From a virus, in IMG/VR virus record IMGVR_UViG_3300034072_000758, positions 1-64,000 of that record: 64,000 bases of DNA; one strand, 5' to 3'. The notes below the pieces were generated by a model. The model was not told the origin of the DNA. It worked only from the letters and a program-made list of their open reading frames with translations, and did not search any database. The first letter of the stretch is position 1; each line of letters starts with the position of its first letter. This document shows, piece after piece, positions 39,002 to 48,568 of the stretch. Both the position numbers and the translations under genes were made by a program.

Positions 39002-42000
39002 ATGGAATGATAATGACGACCAGACCGTTTGCCGAAACAATACCGTTCCCGTTTCCAGTCACACCCATGTACGCACCACTTGCGGCAGCATTACTAATAT
39101 AGTCCACGTCTGATGTCATTGGTGGAACATAGCCCACACCAATCACGGTTGTTCCATTGCTGAGATATGGCGAGGCTATATAGGACGAGCCACCACCACC
39201 GCCAGAACCAGCCGATACTTGCGAACCAGAGCCAGAACCGCCTCCGCCTCCGCCGAAGTAGCCCCCACCACCGCCTCCGCCAGAACGACTTGAGATATTG
39301 ACGGCACCGTTACCACCATACAGCGCCCCACCCGGCGTTGGCGTAGCCCCAGCAGCCGTAGACGCTGTTCCCCCAGCCAACTGTGTGCCACCACCTCCTT
39401 GAAGTTGCTGACCGTTTCTGAATCCACCGGCAACGCCGGTTAAACCACCACCATTACCACCGTCTACGTCAATAGCACCACCACCACCAGCGGCAATAAT
39501 AATAGCATTAGCCTGTATTGGTGTGGAATTACTTATAAAGATACCAGACAGCCCGCCGCCCGATCCGGCGAAATAACCGGGACCGTAAGATGGGCCGCAG
39601 TATCCCCCACCACCAAAACCACCTTGGCGACCAAGTGAAAATGTGCCGGTGACCCCGCCGCCACCAACCCAAACGGTCATAGCTGTATTAGCAGTAACAG
39701 TCACAGTTCCATTTGCGAAACCGCCAACACCACCATGCCAGCCGCCGCCGCCACCACCCCAGAGCTTTGTTGGGAAGCTGAGGTTTTGATGAGCGCGAAG
39801 CTTCCATTCGCCCGCCGCATTCATGATTATTTTGCTGTTTGCTTTATATGTGGTAACAACACCAGTCGGGGACGTAACCGTCATCATATCAGCGGCAACA
39901 ACATTCGCAGTAAAGGTTCGGGTATTAGCACGACCGTCAATATCTTCAACGCGAGCGGTCAGTGTAAGAACAGTTCCGTTGGCATACAAGCCACTCTGAA
40001 CCGAACCACTAATGACGCCGTTTGAAAGAAGTGTTAGGTTATTAGGCCAAGAACCAACCGTACTATATGTCAATGGGAGGAAAGCCGCATTTGAGGTAGC
40101 CTGAATCTGAATATTTACCGGCTCATTTTCAACTAAATTTCCCAAATGACCAGCCGGTGTGATCCATTGTGGCGCAGGAGTGTAGAGAACTGTGAATGTG
40201 AACTCACGCTCAACCAAATGATAATCATCTAGCGCCCCTATGGTGAAGCTATAGACAGTATCGTTACCAACAAACTGTGTCACACCATCAAACGTGGCTG
40301 TATTTCCCGCAGCAGCATAGTTGGCCGTCAGGAACGGCGGTATGGTTGTTCCGGCTGACGGCGAATAATTGACTTGATGTCCATTAGGATCAGTCGCCAA
40401 CAATGTAAAGTTGACCGCTCTGTTTTCCAAGTATGTTCCGAGATTTGAGCCAGTCTGCCAAACAGGAGGCCAGTTTCTTCTAACCATAATAGTGAACGTC
40501 TGCTTTGTAAACTTAATACCAGTAGAGGCGTTCAATGTTACACTATACACGGTGTCCACAAATACTGGTGGCGAAACCCAAGTAAGCATACCGGAAATTG
40601 CGTCTATATGAACATCAACCATGTCTGTACTATCAATCGAATAATAGACCGGGAGACCGTTCGATGTAGCTACCATCGTTTTCATGAAAGCCGAGCTTTC
40701 CTGAACTTCACCGAGATAGGCGGCATTCTGCCATATTGGGGCCGAATTGAACTTTACTTTAAAAGTATAACGTTCCGATGCGCTTAGTACGCTGTCGTCC
40801 GCCGTAACATCAAGATAGAACTCTGTATCATTTTCTACCGCTGGAAATGTAACATTGGATATATATATTTGTGACAGACCATTCGCGTTGATGACGTTAC
40901 TGATGACAACCCAATCCGGGGAAGCAATATCCAAAGTCATGGTTGTGTTGTTTGGTTCAACGATATTGATTACTATTGGAGAATCGGTATCGCTATCCAA
41001 TTGAATCGTTTGTTCCCACGAATCAAAAATCGTGTATCCCGGTGTTTGGAATACAGGTGGTTGGTTCTGAATGACTTCGATCAAGAACGTGCTATTTACG
41101 ACCGCATTGCCGTCCGTAACCGAAATGATTGGAGAATAATTGGCGGTAACAGCCGAAACCGGGATTGTTCCGCTGATTTGTCCACCAGTAGATACGGTCG
41201 AGTCTGGTGGCCAAGAGCCGCCCGCGTTGGCATATACCAAGGTCTGAGACAGGTTTTGATCTGTGGCTTGAACTGTAGCTGAGAAACTATCACCACCAAA
41301 CACTTGAGCCAAAGTGACCGAGTTCGGGGTCTGCCAAACCGGCACATAATCTTCTTCAACATCAATGAAAAAATCACGTGTGGTGACATGATTACTATCG
41401 TCGGCCTGTACGGTAAACTCATAGCGCGTCAGGGAACCGTTGACCAGAGGTGCGGTTCCGCTGATACCTCCGGTAGTAGTATCGAATGTCAACGACGATG
41501 GGAAGTTACCACCAACAATCGAGTACACGACTGGATAGCGCTCGACATCGCCCGCCGACACTCCCGTAGCAACTGAATAGCGTTCAATCCATTCTCCTAA
41601 ATTCGGATTGGTATTGAAGTATGGATCAACGTCTTTGAGATTAAGCATAGAGAACGTGCGTTCTTCGCTTGTGGCCAAGTGATCGGAAACCGTCGCTTTG
41701 AATGTATAAACTGTATCGTTTTGTTCGAGCGGGAAGAAACCTTTGACTTGTCCTGTGATCAAATCCGAACGAGGATTGTCATACGGCTGGAATGACTTCC
41801 TAAACTTTGATACGCCGTTAGTGATGGTGAATGAATCAACTAACCCAAAAAGTTTATTTGTGCCACCGATGTCCGAACCCAAAGTGAATGAATTGCCGGT
41901 ATAGGTTACACGAGGATTAGTATATATTTCATCCACGATTTGATTGTTAATAACAAGATATGTATTCTTTTCAGACTTCGATAGAACAATCGAATTAGCC

Positions 42001-45000
42001 CCAGCTAATAATACTGGCGCAGATAGCGTAACTACTCCCTTAGATTCGAAAATCAATTCATTATTGACGCGCTTTAACTTAAAGCCATCAGCATCACCAT
42101 ATGTGAACAAGGTACAATCGGTAGCATCGTATGTCCCAACAACGATCTCTATTGTAAACTCTTCTTGAAGAGATACATCCCCAGAAACCCACAGATTGTT
42201 AAAGTTCAAAGCATAATTGCCATTACCTTGAGAAACGTAGCTCACAACCCCATGAGTAGTGAGCGTATTCGCGCCTGTCCCTTGGTTGTTTACATTATTA
42301 TTAAAATCGGCGTGATGTGTTATGTCGTAGAAGAAACGATCAGCCTCAATATTCGGCGGTGTAGATGGCAACATCCAAGTATCGTTTTTGGTGAACACAT
42401 ATTCGTCAATAACGCCGTGGAACGGATTATTACCCGCGACCGATCCAGCACCAATTACGGCGTTTGTTGTGCCACTGAATACTGGATATGTCGATACGAT
42501 TGTGCCGATGTACATACCGTCAATAGCCATGCTATAATTGGTATTCGAACCCGTCGCCCCCGGATTGTGATTGATGATCGAGACATGATACCATTCGCCA
42601 ACACGAATGATATTCGACATGATCTGAGACGGGCCATCGGTTAGAACAAAACGATCATTGGCGTAGAAACATTCCATGTTTCCACACTTGAAAAGGGTTT
42701 GAACTCCGCTATTTGATGTAGGTTTAACGAAACATTCTATACCGTAGTTCTCAAAACCTTGAACTCGCGTGACTTCGTGATAACCCCAAAGAGTTCCGTC
42801 CAAAATCGCCCCATTACCAAATTTACCACTGTCGAAATCAGCAGGAGTCAAAGCGCGCGACGGTGTAAGCGAACCTGTCGTAATCATATTGGCCGCAGGT
42901 AAATTCGGCGCATATACATCGACTTCTACACCGTTAAAATCACCGTCGAATGGGATATACTGATGAATGTATTCACCCTTATAAAGACCGAAAGCAATAT
43001 TCTCCGGGGAACCCGAACGATCTGTAAGAACTATCTTTGGTGTAAAGCCGGAACCATACACGCCATTCAAGTCATTGAATACCACACCAGTTTGAATGAC
43101 GTTGTTACCGTTGTTCTGGTAAAAATTACCCGTGCTTTGATCTATGGTGGTCCATGTTGGTGTGACGTTCTTGTAGACCGTGAACGTGAACTCTCTGTCT
43201 GTATAACGGATTGTGTTCGAAGCACGAATTGTAAATGTATACACAGTGTCTTCGTCAACCGTTTCAGCAATACCACTTAGCTTACCAGTAGACGACAGCG
43301 TGAAATTAGGCGGCAATACTCCACCCACAACGGTATAATTGATGCTTGGAGCATTACCAGCGCCAACCGCTTGAAGCTGTGTGGTGAAATACATATTCTG
43401 GACTCTTCCAAACGAACTCGGTCCCTGCCAGATTGGTGCTTGAAGGAAACGAGCGATCACTCGAAAAGACATAGGCGTCTTATAATAAAAACCCTCAGTG
43501 ATGCTTTCACTATGATCATACGCTTGAAGTGTAAATTCAATGATCTGATCTTGAGCAACTTGCGGGTATGTTCCGTAAATACGCCCAGCACCTTGATCTA
43601 TCATAATTCTGTTGCTATTAGATTCGTAAAGTATACTTGATGACTCTGAATAGAAGTATTCAACGATTTGACCATCAAGGTCCACAGCCTCAACGTATGG
43701 CTCGAATGCTGCGTTAGCGAAGGCGTATCCGATTGGTGTTTGCTCCCAACCGGACGCCAAAACAATTATGTTATCGATATGGTATGTGAATGGCTTTTCG
43801 GCTACGCCAGCCGGGTTTTGCGCTGTAACATAGAACTTATGTTCCGATGTAAAATACTCAGCATCATTGGTTGGATTTTTCTTAACAGACCCGGCTATGA
43901 TCGCCACGTTTGTCATCGGATCATCGAGAAGCATGGTGTAAATCTGATGATAAACCGGGGACTGCGTTGGATCGGCCAGTGTCGCATAATAGTCATCTTG
44001 GTGACCGAAGAAATCCAGACCTGACTTAGCCAATTCCGAAGAGGTATTGCTGTTCAGGAAATAGCTGGTCGCGTTTGACGCATATATCATTAGGGTCACG
44101 TCTTCGGCTAGACCGAAATGTCCAGCGGTAGTTCCCAAAACAGAAGGCGATTGCCACACTGGCGTAGAAACAGGCGATGGTCCCGGCGTAATCGGCGCGG
44201 CAGAATAATCACTACCCAATGTCGTATTATCTATAGTATCGCGCCAAACCGGCGCATTGTTATACTTGTTGGTTATCGAGAATGTTCTTACTACGCGATG
44301 ATTCGGAACTTCCACACCACCATTATCTACATCATAGATACCGATGTCGAATGTATAAGTTTCTTCCCAATTAGGAGAGTTGTTGGCGTCGTTAGGGAAC
44401 TTTCCAGAAATACCATTTCCGGTTAATATAAGCTCACTGAATACCGGAAGATTACCTCTATCTGCTATGTAGTAGACAAGACCTTGGTTAGTGTTCTTTG
44501 ACGTACCCACGAAGGTATGATTGAACTCGACCATACCCAAATGCGTACCCAAATTACCGGCTGGTGTGATCCACTCTGGCATCAAATCTTTTTCAATTGT
44601 GAAGAAATACTCTTGGCTTGTTGATAGAACACCATCGGTCGCATCGACCGTGAAGTAACAAGTTTCAGTATTCGCTCCCGGCGTTGTCAGATACCAAGCT
44701 TCGCCGCTAACAACACCGGAGAACGGATCAATTGTCGTGTTGATAGCCGAATTACTCAGTGTATAGATTATTGGTTTAAACTGAGGATCATGGGCTTCAA
44801 TCGTGAATGTGAAACTAAAGCCTTCTACGACATTACCCAAATTGATCGCTGGTGTATCAAAGATCGGTGGGGTATTGAGCCACGACACGAATTGATAATC
44901 TCGTGAAGACGTATGAACGCCATCAAAAGCTGTTACTGTAACGTTGGTAATGACATCTGCACCGTTATTTGCCGGGGGTAGCTTTCCTACAAACGTGCCG

Positions 45001-46394
45001 TCCGAGTAATCAAAGGTAATCTCGGATGGGAGAGGCGTGACGGTGTAGATCAATGGCTTACCATTCGGGTCTTGTGCGATAGGCTCTGGGATACCGACCA
45101 GCGTTGTGTTTCCCAAATCCTGAAACAAGACGGTGTTGCCATTGAATACTGGTGGTAAATCTTTTTCGTTTGTAATTAGAACAGCGAGGTCCGCCGATTT
45201 TATACCGTTCGTCGCCGAAATCGTAAAATCAATCGGGAAAAATTGTGGTTCTTCGGCATCAACCGGATATGGCGACATCGTGCCACTCAGTTCATTCGTG
45301 ACCGTGTTATAAACAATTTCTGGATAGTCTTCGAGGCCACTAACAGTGTAGGTATATGGGATCGGTGTATATGTAGACGAAACGATTTGTGTAGTCGTTA
45401 GTGTCGTGTTTTCCAGATATGTCCCCAGATCAAGCGCCCCACCGACTACACCATCAAAGGTTGGTATTTGAACATATTCAACTCTGATCTTGAACAGACG
45501 CGGGGTCGTATAGAGATCGGTTCTAGCACCAGCAATGACCGTGTAAGTCGTCGTATCGGGCACCATAGGGGCGATACCCGATGTATACCCGGTGGTGTTT
45601 TCGATTAGAATGCCATCTGGCAAAGAACCCGCCAGAATGACATATTCTATGGGTAGAGAACCCGGATCGGCAGCGAGTAATTGCGCGTCCCAGAAAAGTG
45701 TTTCGATAGCTGTATTACCTAGATTACCAGCCGGGGTAATCCATTTTGGCGCATACTCTGGTGGAACAACGGTGAGATAAAGCGCAAATTGTCTCGTTGC
45801 GGCAGAAGAGAGGTTCGATGCGGAAACGATGAATGTATAAATTTGATCTATTTCGACATTGATAGGAGTACCATAAATCTCTCCGGTATCCGTATTCAGG
45901 AACAAACCGGGTGGGAGACTTCCACCGACTAAGGTGTAAAATACCGGAAGATCGAGTTCATCTTCGGCCAAAAGATTATAGGTGAACGGCATATTGGTAT
46001 AAGCCATCGCATCCAAAATACCCGAAGGCGTGACCCATACAGGTGCGGGGACTTCCCCAACAACCATTCGTAATTGTTTTGTTATGCTGACCGAAGCGCT
46101 TGCGGCTTTAACAACGAACGTGTAAACACCGTCAGCACCAGTGATCGTGCCGGTGATTGTCCCACCCGGATTGACAGTCAAACCAGCCGGAAGAATACCA
46201 CTTTCAAAAGTATAAATGATTGGGAGACCGGTTGTTGTCTCCGCTTTCAGAGCTATATTCACGGTTTTAGACGGACGATACATGGAGCCATATGGCCCAA
46301 GCGTCTTTGTAGGAGATACCCACCAGATAGTTGGCGAACCTGATTTATTGAGTGTCAAGTTGCCACGCAACTTGAGTTCCGACAGTCTAAGCAT
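39000..46394 (-). CDS. Giant multi-domain adhesin / tail fibre protein
   Basis: 2464 residues. Most of it is a chain of cadherin/Ig-like (He_PIG-type) repeats of about 85-100 residues, each with the signature W.TP.G.LG...E, then IYTL.GG.LP.GL..., then TG.I.G. Residues about 1200-1335 and 1375-1530 form two LamG-like jelly-roll domains (GIECFVKPTS..., EFTIEIVVG...) that may bind sugars. The last ~250 residues are glycine-rich (GGGGGGWHGG, repeated G runs), like the polyglycine tips of phage receptor-binding proteins. Together this describes a long flexible fibre with carbohydrate-binding and tip domains, exposed on the virion. A late promoter lies 3 nt upstream. Alternatives are a tail-tip or capsid-surface fibre. 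Confidence 0.85.
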   Translation of the reverse strand: MLRLSELKLRGNLTLNKSGSPTIWWVSPTKTLGPYGSMYRPSKTVNIALKAETTTGLPIIYTFESGILPAGLTVNPGGTITGTITGADGVYTFVVKAASASVSITKQLRMVVGEVPAPVWVTPSGILDAMAYTNMPFTYNLLAEDELDLPVFYTLVGGSLPPGLFLNTDTGEIYGTPINVEIDQIYTFIVSASNLSSAATRQFALYLTVVPPEYAPKWITPAGNLGNTAIETLFWDAQLLAADPGSLPIEYVILAGSLPDGILIENTTGYTSGIAPMVPDTTTYTVIAGARTDLYTTPRLFKIRVEYVQIPTFDGVVGGALDLGTYLENTTLTTTQIVSSTYTPIPYTYTVSGLEDYPEIVYNTVTNELSGTMSPYPVDAEEPQFFPIDFTISATNGIKSADLAVLITNEKDLPPVFNGNTVLFQDLGNTTLVGIPEPIAQDPNGKPLIYTVTPLPSEITFDYSDGTFVGKLPPANNGADVITNVTVTAFDGVHTSSRDYQFVSWLNTPPIFDTPAINLGNVVEGFSFTFTIEAHDPQFKPIIYTLSNSAINTTIDPFSGVVSGEAWYLTTPGANTETCYFTVDATDGVLSTSQEYFFTIEKDLMPEWITPAGNLGTHLGMVEFNHTFVGTSKNTNQGLVYYIADRGNLPVFSELILTGNGISGKFPNDANNSPNWEETYTFDIGIYDVDNGGVEVPNHRVVRTFSITNKYNNAPVWRDTIDNTTLGSDYSAAPITPGPSPVSTPVWQSPSVLGTTAGHFGLAEDVTLMIYASNATSYFLNSNTSSELAKSGLDFFGHQDDYYATLADPTQSPVYHQIYTMLLDDPMTNVAIIAGSVKKNPTNDAEYFTSEHKFYVTAQNPAGVAEKPFTYHIDNIIVLASGWEQTPIGYAFANAAFEPYVEAVDLDGQIVEYFYSESSSILYESNSNRIMIDQGAGRIYGTYPQVAQDQIIEFTLQAYDHSESITEGFYYKTPMSFRVIARFLQAPIWQGPSSFGRVQNMYFTTQLQAVGAGNAPSINYTVVGGVLPPNFTLSSTGKLSGIAETVDEDTVYTFTIRASNTIRYTDREFTFTVYKNVTPTWTTIDQSTGNFYQNNGNNVIQTGVVFNDLNGVYGSGFTPKIVLTDRSGSPENIAFGLYKGEYIHQYIPFDGDFNGVEVDVYAPNLPAANMITTGSLTPSRALTPADFDSGKFGNGAILDGTLWGYHEVTRVQGFENYGIECFVKPTSNSGVQTLFKCGNMECFYANDRFVLTDGPSQIMSNIIRVGEWYHVSIINHNPGATGSNTNYSMAIDGMYIGTIVSTYPVFSGTTNAVIGAGSVAGNNPFHGVIDEYVFTKNDTWMLPSTPPNIEADRFFYDITHHADFNNNVNNQGTGANTLTTHGVVSYVSQGNGNYALNFNNLWVSGDVSLQEEFTIEIVVGTYDATDCTLFTYGDADGFKLKRVNNELIFESKGVVTLSAPVLLAGANSIVLSKSEKNTYLVINNQIVDEIYTNPRVTYTGNSFTLGSDIGGTNKLFGLVDSFTITNGVSKFRKSFQPYDNPRSDLITGQVKGFFPLEQNDTVYTFKATVSDHLATSEERTFSMLNLKDVDPYFNTNPNLGEWIERYSVATGVSAGDVERYPVVYSIVGGNFPSSLTFDTTTGGISGTAPLVNGSLTRYEFTVQADDSNHVTTRDFFIDVEEDYVPVWQTPNSVTLAQVFGGDSFSATVQATDQNLSQTLVYANAGGSWPPDSTVSTGGQISGTIPVSAVTANYSPIISVTDGNAVVNSTFLIEVIQNQPPVFQTPGYTIFDSWEQTIQLDSDTDSPIVINIVEPNNTTMTLDIASPDWVVISNVINANGLSQIYISNVTFPAVENDTEFYLDVTADDSVLSASERYTFKVKFNSAPIWQNAAYLGEVQESSAFMKTMVATSNGLPVYYSIDSTDMVDVHIDAISGMLTWVSPPVFVDTVYSVTLNASTGIKFTKQTFTIMVRRNWPPVWQTGSNLGTYLENRAVNFTLLATDPNGHQVNYSPSAGTTIPPFLTANYAAAGNTATFDGVTQFVGNDTVYSFTIGALDDYHLVEREFTFTVLYTPAPQWITPAGHLGNLVENEPVNIQIQATSNAAFLPLTYSTVGSWPNNLTLLSNGVISGSVQSGLYANGTVLTLTARVEDIDGRANTRTFTANVVAADMMTVTSPTGVVTTYKANSKIIMNAAGEWKLRAHQNLSFPTKLWGGGGGGWHGGVGGFANGTVTVTANTAMTVWVGGGGVTGTFSLGRQGGFGGGGYCGPSYGPGYFAGSGGGLSGIFISNSTPIQANAIIIAAGGGGAIDVDGGNGGGLTGVAGGFRNGQQLQGGGGTQLAGGTASTAAGATPTPGGALYGGNGAVNISSRSGGGGGGGYFGGGGGGSGSGSQVSAGSGGGGGSSYIASPYLSNGTTVIGVGYVPPMTSDVDYISNAAASGAYMGVTGNGNGIVSANGLVVIIIP

Positions 46395-46397
46395 CTA

Positions 46398-46406
46398 GTA
46401 TTTATT
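46398..46406 (-). promoter_or_regulatory. Late promoter AATAAATAC for the adhesin
   Basis: Minus-strand late element only 3 nt before the ATG at 46394, again implying a leaderless mRNA. Confidence 0.72.
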
Positions 46407-46410
46407 AAAC

Positions 46411-46436
46411 AAAAAACCCCACATTTTCATGTGGGG
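46411..46436 (-). terminator. Rho-independent terminator of the candidate RNA
   Basis: CCCCACAT...ATGTGGGG 8-bp stem with TTTTTT after it on the minus strand (also T-rich on the plus strand). No protein gene on either strand needs it, which argues for an RNA gene to the right. Confidence 0.85.
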
Positions 46437-46686
46437 TTTTTAAACTCAACTTTAAAACTCAAACTTCGTCGCTGTGAAACTTTACTACGAAATTAGACAT
46501 TGGCGGCAACTCACAGGCCCCTTGCTTACCAAACCCTTATAAGGCGTTTGTCTAACTCCATTATTCTAATCACCAAAATATGCTTAAAAGTACGCTAAAC
46601 ATATTTATCTTTTAGTGATAAAACACTACTATTTTTCGCTAAGACACCTAACAGGCCATGACCCCTATTTGCGCGCCGTTCCCGAT
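46411..46686 (-). ncRNA. Candidate structured non-coding RNA
   Basis: The 380 bp between the adhesin and the next gene hold no plausible reading frame on either strand. On the minus strand they have a promoter (46695-46722) and a strong terminator at the far end, so a transcript of about 275 nt is expected. Nested pairing is visible: TTAGACA at 46552-46558 with TGTCTAA at 46494-46500 encloses two further hairpins (AAAC-CCTTATAAGG-GTTT and GCAA...TTGC), giving a three-way junction. A TAGTG/CACTA hairpin lies upstream and a TTCGT/ACGAA stem downstream. It has no tRNA-like T arm or 3' CCA and no recognisable tag frame, so I do not call it tmRNA. Confidence 0.5.
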
Positions 46687-46694
46687 ACAAACAG

Positions 46695-46722
46695 CCTATC
46701 ACACCATTTTTTTATGCGTCAA
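46695..46722 (-). promoter_or_regulatory. Promoter of the candidate RNA
   Basis: TTGACG with GATAGG after 16 bp (or TAGGCT after 18 bp) on the minus strand, with start near 46687. Confidence 0.5.
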
Positions 46723-46774
46723 TTTAAATAATAAAATTCTCGCAAAAAATCTGTTAGTAAGTTAGTATTCTCCA

Positions 46775-47329
46775 ATGAAGAAACTTTTCCTTCGCGCTCG
46801 CAAAAATATTTTTGATGCGCCGCCAGATAACCTTGTTCGTGTTTACTCGTATCAGCATGTAAATGCGTATGAAGCTGCTAAAGAAACCGGCTTCTTTACA
46901 GGCAATCATCCGTACAGATATGAAGAGTATAGCGATGCCTATACTTGGATGCGAGATCAGATGTCTGTGCGTATTTCTGATTTCAGTGGCGAATATCCTG
47001 TATGGGCTTACTTAAAAAGGCCAAACTTGAAGGCCGATCCTATACCAAAAGATGAATTATTGATTACCGCTCTTGTGCCACGTAAACGTATGTTACTATC
47101 GGACTATAATAAGTGGCATCATCCTCTGAATGATTGGCCGATCTATAAGGATCAGGCTGAGGAAGATATTCGCAAAGACGAACCACCTAGCAACACTTGG
47201 GACCGTTGTTTTGAAATAACAAACGCCCCATCCGAATGGTGGGGCGCTGGTAATTACGTTCAAGCCTGTCTGGACAGAATTTACTTGTCCGAAATCGTCC
47301 GGGTGAAATCACCAATCCGAAGAAGATGA
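46775..47329 (+). CDS. DUF3841-like protein
   Basis: 184 residues. Landmarks of the DUF3841 family are present: AYTWMRDQMSVRI, YPVWAYLKRPNL, MLLSDYNKWHHPLNDWPIY and WDRCFEI. The family occurs scattered in bacteria and has no known function. The regularly spaced Trp and His may form a pocket. It ends in a very basic VRVKSPIRRR overlapping the convergent membrane-protein gene. Confidence 0.72.
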   Translation: MKKLFLRARKNIFDAPPDNLVRVYSYQHVNAYEAAKETGFFTGNHPYRYEEYSDAYTWMRDQMSVRISDFSGEYPVWAYLKRPNLKADPIPKDELLITALVPRKRMLLSDYNKWHHPLNDWPIYKDQAEEDIRKDEPPSNTWDRCFEITNAPSEWWGAGNYVQACLDRIYLSEIVRVKSPIRRR

Positions 47330-47812
47330 TGACGACCCACTGTCCGAGGACGAACTATAAGAGCTATCGGACGACGAACTATCCGACCAAGACGAACTCG
47401 ATCCACCGCCACCGAAGCTTCCGCCGCCGCCGCGAAAGCTATCATCATCCGATGATGGTGTAGGTGACCAAGAAGAAGAAGGCGTTGCTAGGTTGGCAAA
47501 AGTCACAAGAGCGGCTGCGTCATCATCGGTTTGTTGTCTGCGACGACGTTCTTCTTCAATGTTCTCATTGGTCTTAGAACGTTTGCTATTGGCAACAATT
47601 TGACGACTAGCGGCGTATTCCTCAACCGTGATAGTCTTTCTCTGTTCAGCCTTCTTTTTACGTTCTTGCTCCAAATACAGAGCAACCGTCCGGTCATGTT
47701 CGGCCTGTTGTTCCGCCTTCTTTAGTGCCGCGCTCTTACCCCGGCTTACCAAAAAGAGCACAGATAGCCACACGATCATCCCGACAGCAAAAGCTAAAGC
47801 TAAAAGTTCCAT
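47309..47812 (-). CDS. Membrane protein with serine-rich tail
   Basis: 167 residues with GGAGAAAG before the ATG. Residues about 3-23 are a transmembrane segment (LLALAFAVGMIVWLSVLFLV). A basic, Gln/Lys-rich coiled-coil region follows (about 28-95). The last 60 residues are almost only Ser, Gly and Asp, ending in Trp. N-terminal anchor, coil and low-complexity tail could suit a spanin-like or envelope-spanning protein, but no lysis gene lies nearby. Function unknown. Confidence 0.6.
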   Translation of the reverse strand: MELLALAFAVGMIVWLSVLFLVSRGKSAALKKAEQQAEHDRTVALYLEQERKKKAEQRKTITVEEYAASRQIVANSKRSKTNENIEEERRRRQQTDDDAAALVTFANLATPSSSWSPTPSSDDDSFRGGGGSFGGGGSSSSWSDSSSSDSSYSSSSDSGSSSSSSDW

Positions 47813-47867
47813 TTACTTTCTCCAATATGGTTAATAACACATTAACTATAATGGATGCATAACGCAA

Positions 47868-48143
47868 TTATTTTCTTACGATGATATATTTTACGCGCGG
47901 TTTGTCATCATTATGAAAATATGTATAATTTCCATAGTGATCCAGTGCGCCATATCTGAAATCGTAACATATTTCATTAAGTTCTTTTATGATCTCGAAT
48001 GGAGCATCTATATTAATTTCGACAGTACCGCCTCCCAGAGAATACCAACGGTGTATCTCATAAGGATATTGAGGATACTTGTCTGCCAGCAATTTTTTTA
48101 GCTCGCTGACGACTTCGATAGTTTTATCGATATTTCTGGACAC
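47868..48143 (-). CDS. Unknown late protein, GTG start
   Basis: 91 residues, started from a GTG at 48143. The late element CCTAAATAT stands 3 nt upstream, as for the adhesin gene, which supports this start. A compact alpha/beta protein with GGGTVEINIDAPFEIIKEL in the middle and a Tyr/His-rich C-terminal half. Function unknown. Confidence 0.6.
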   Translation of the reverse strand: MSRNIDKTIEVVSELKKLLADKYPQYPYEIHRWYSLGGGTVEINIDAPFEIIKELNEICYDFRYGALDHYGNYTYFHNDDKPRVKYIIVRK

Positions 48144-48146
48144 AAA

Positions 48147-48155
48147 ATATTTAGG
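48147..48155 (-). promoter_or_regulatory. Leaderless late promoter CCTAAATAT
   Basis: Minus-strand late element 3 nt before a GTG start codon. Confidence 0.55.
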
Positions 48156-48164
48156 CCAGATACA

Positions 48165-48192
48165 TTGACTAAATCCAAGTTTGTGTTAGTAT
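48165..48192 (+). promoter_or_regulatory. Early promoter
   Basis: TTGACT, 16-bp spacer, TAGTAT, followed by a leader containing ATACAAAATAT and GGAGATTGATCT, nearly identical to the leaders at 53.8 and 62.7 kb. Confidence 0.78.
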
Positions 48193-48224
48193 CAATATAC
48201 AAAATATTTAATGGAGATTGATCT

Positions 48225-48557
48225 ATGACCGCTCGCGCGCAATACGTTCAGAAGTCGGCTTGGCTCGGTACAGAGTTTGGCGAGTCGTATGCTCGCCGTC
48301 TGTTTGGCGACGAAGTAATCGATCAAACCCCGCGCTATGTGCGCGGTAAGAATGCCGGTAAGTTCAAAGCCTCGGTCGAATGGATCAAGGTTGAGCGCGG
48401 CGGCTGGGTCAAAACCGGCACATATTACGGTGAACCCGAAGGCACCGTGGAACGCCGTGTTGGTAAGCAAATTGCCGCGCGGTTGATTCTCGTTCCTTTC
48501 GGCGGTGGCGAGCCGAAAATCTTCGCACAAACCGGGGAAACCCATCGGTTCCATTAA
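48225..48557 (+). CDS. Unknown early protein
   Basis: 110 residues, basic (SAWLGTEFGESYARRLFGD, then many R/K), GC-rich codons, strong early promoter and GGAGAT site. First of an operon leading to the RNA ligase. It belongs by promoter and leader to the same set as the genes starting at 53776 and 62742. Function unknown. Confidence 0.68.
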   Translation: MTARAQYVQKSAWLGTEFGESYARRLFGDEVIDQTPRYVRGKNAGKFKASVEWIKVERGGWVKTGTYYGEPEGTVERRVGKQIAARLILVPFGGGEPKIFAQTGETHRFH

Positions 48558-48568
48558 TAGGAGGACAT

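Noticed and set aside
42165-42644. Plus-strand frames within the adhesin gene
   Set aside because: Lack SD sites and known domains. The adhesin repeat pattern runs continuously through the region on the minus strand.
46411-46740. tmRNA (whole or split) in the non-coding gap, as expected partner of SmpB
   Set aside because: No T-arm sequence, no 3' CCA next to an acceptor-like stem and no alanine-rich tag frame could be found on either strand. The pairing seen fits another structured RNA better.
46411-46740. tRNA or group I intron in the same gap
   Set aside because: Neither a cloverleaf nor the conserved P/Q/R/S intron core is visible, and the flanking genes are not interrupted.
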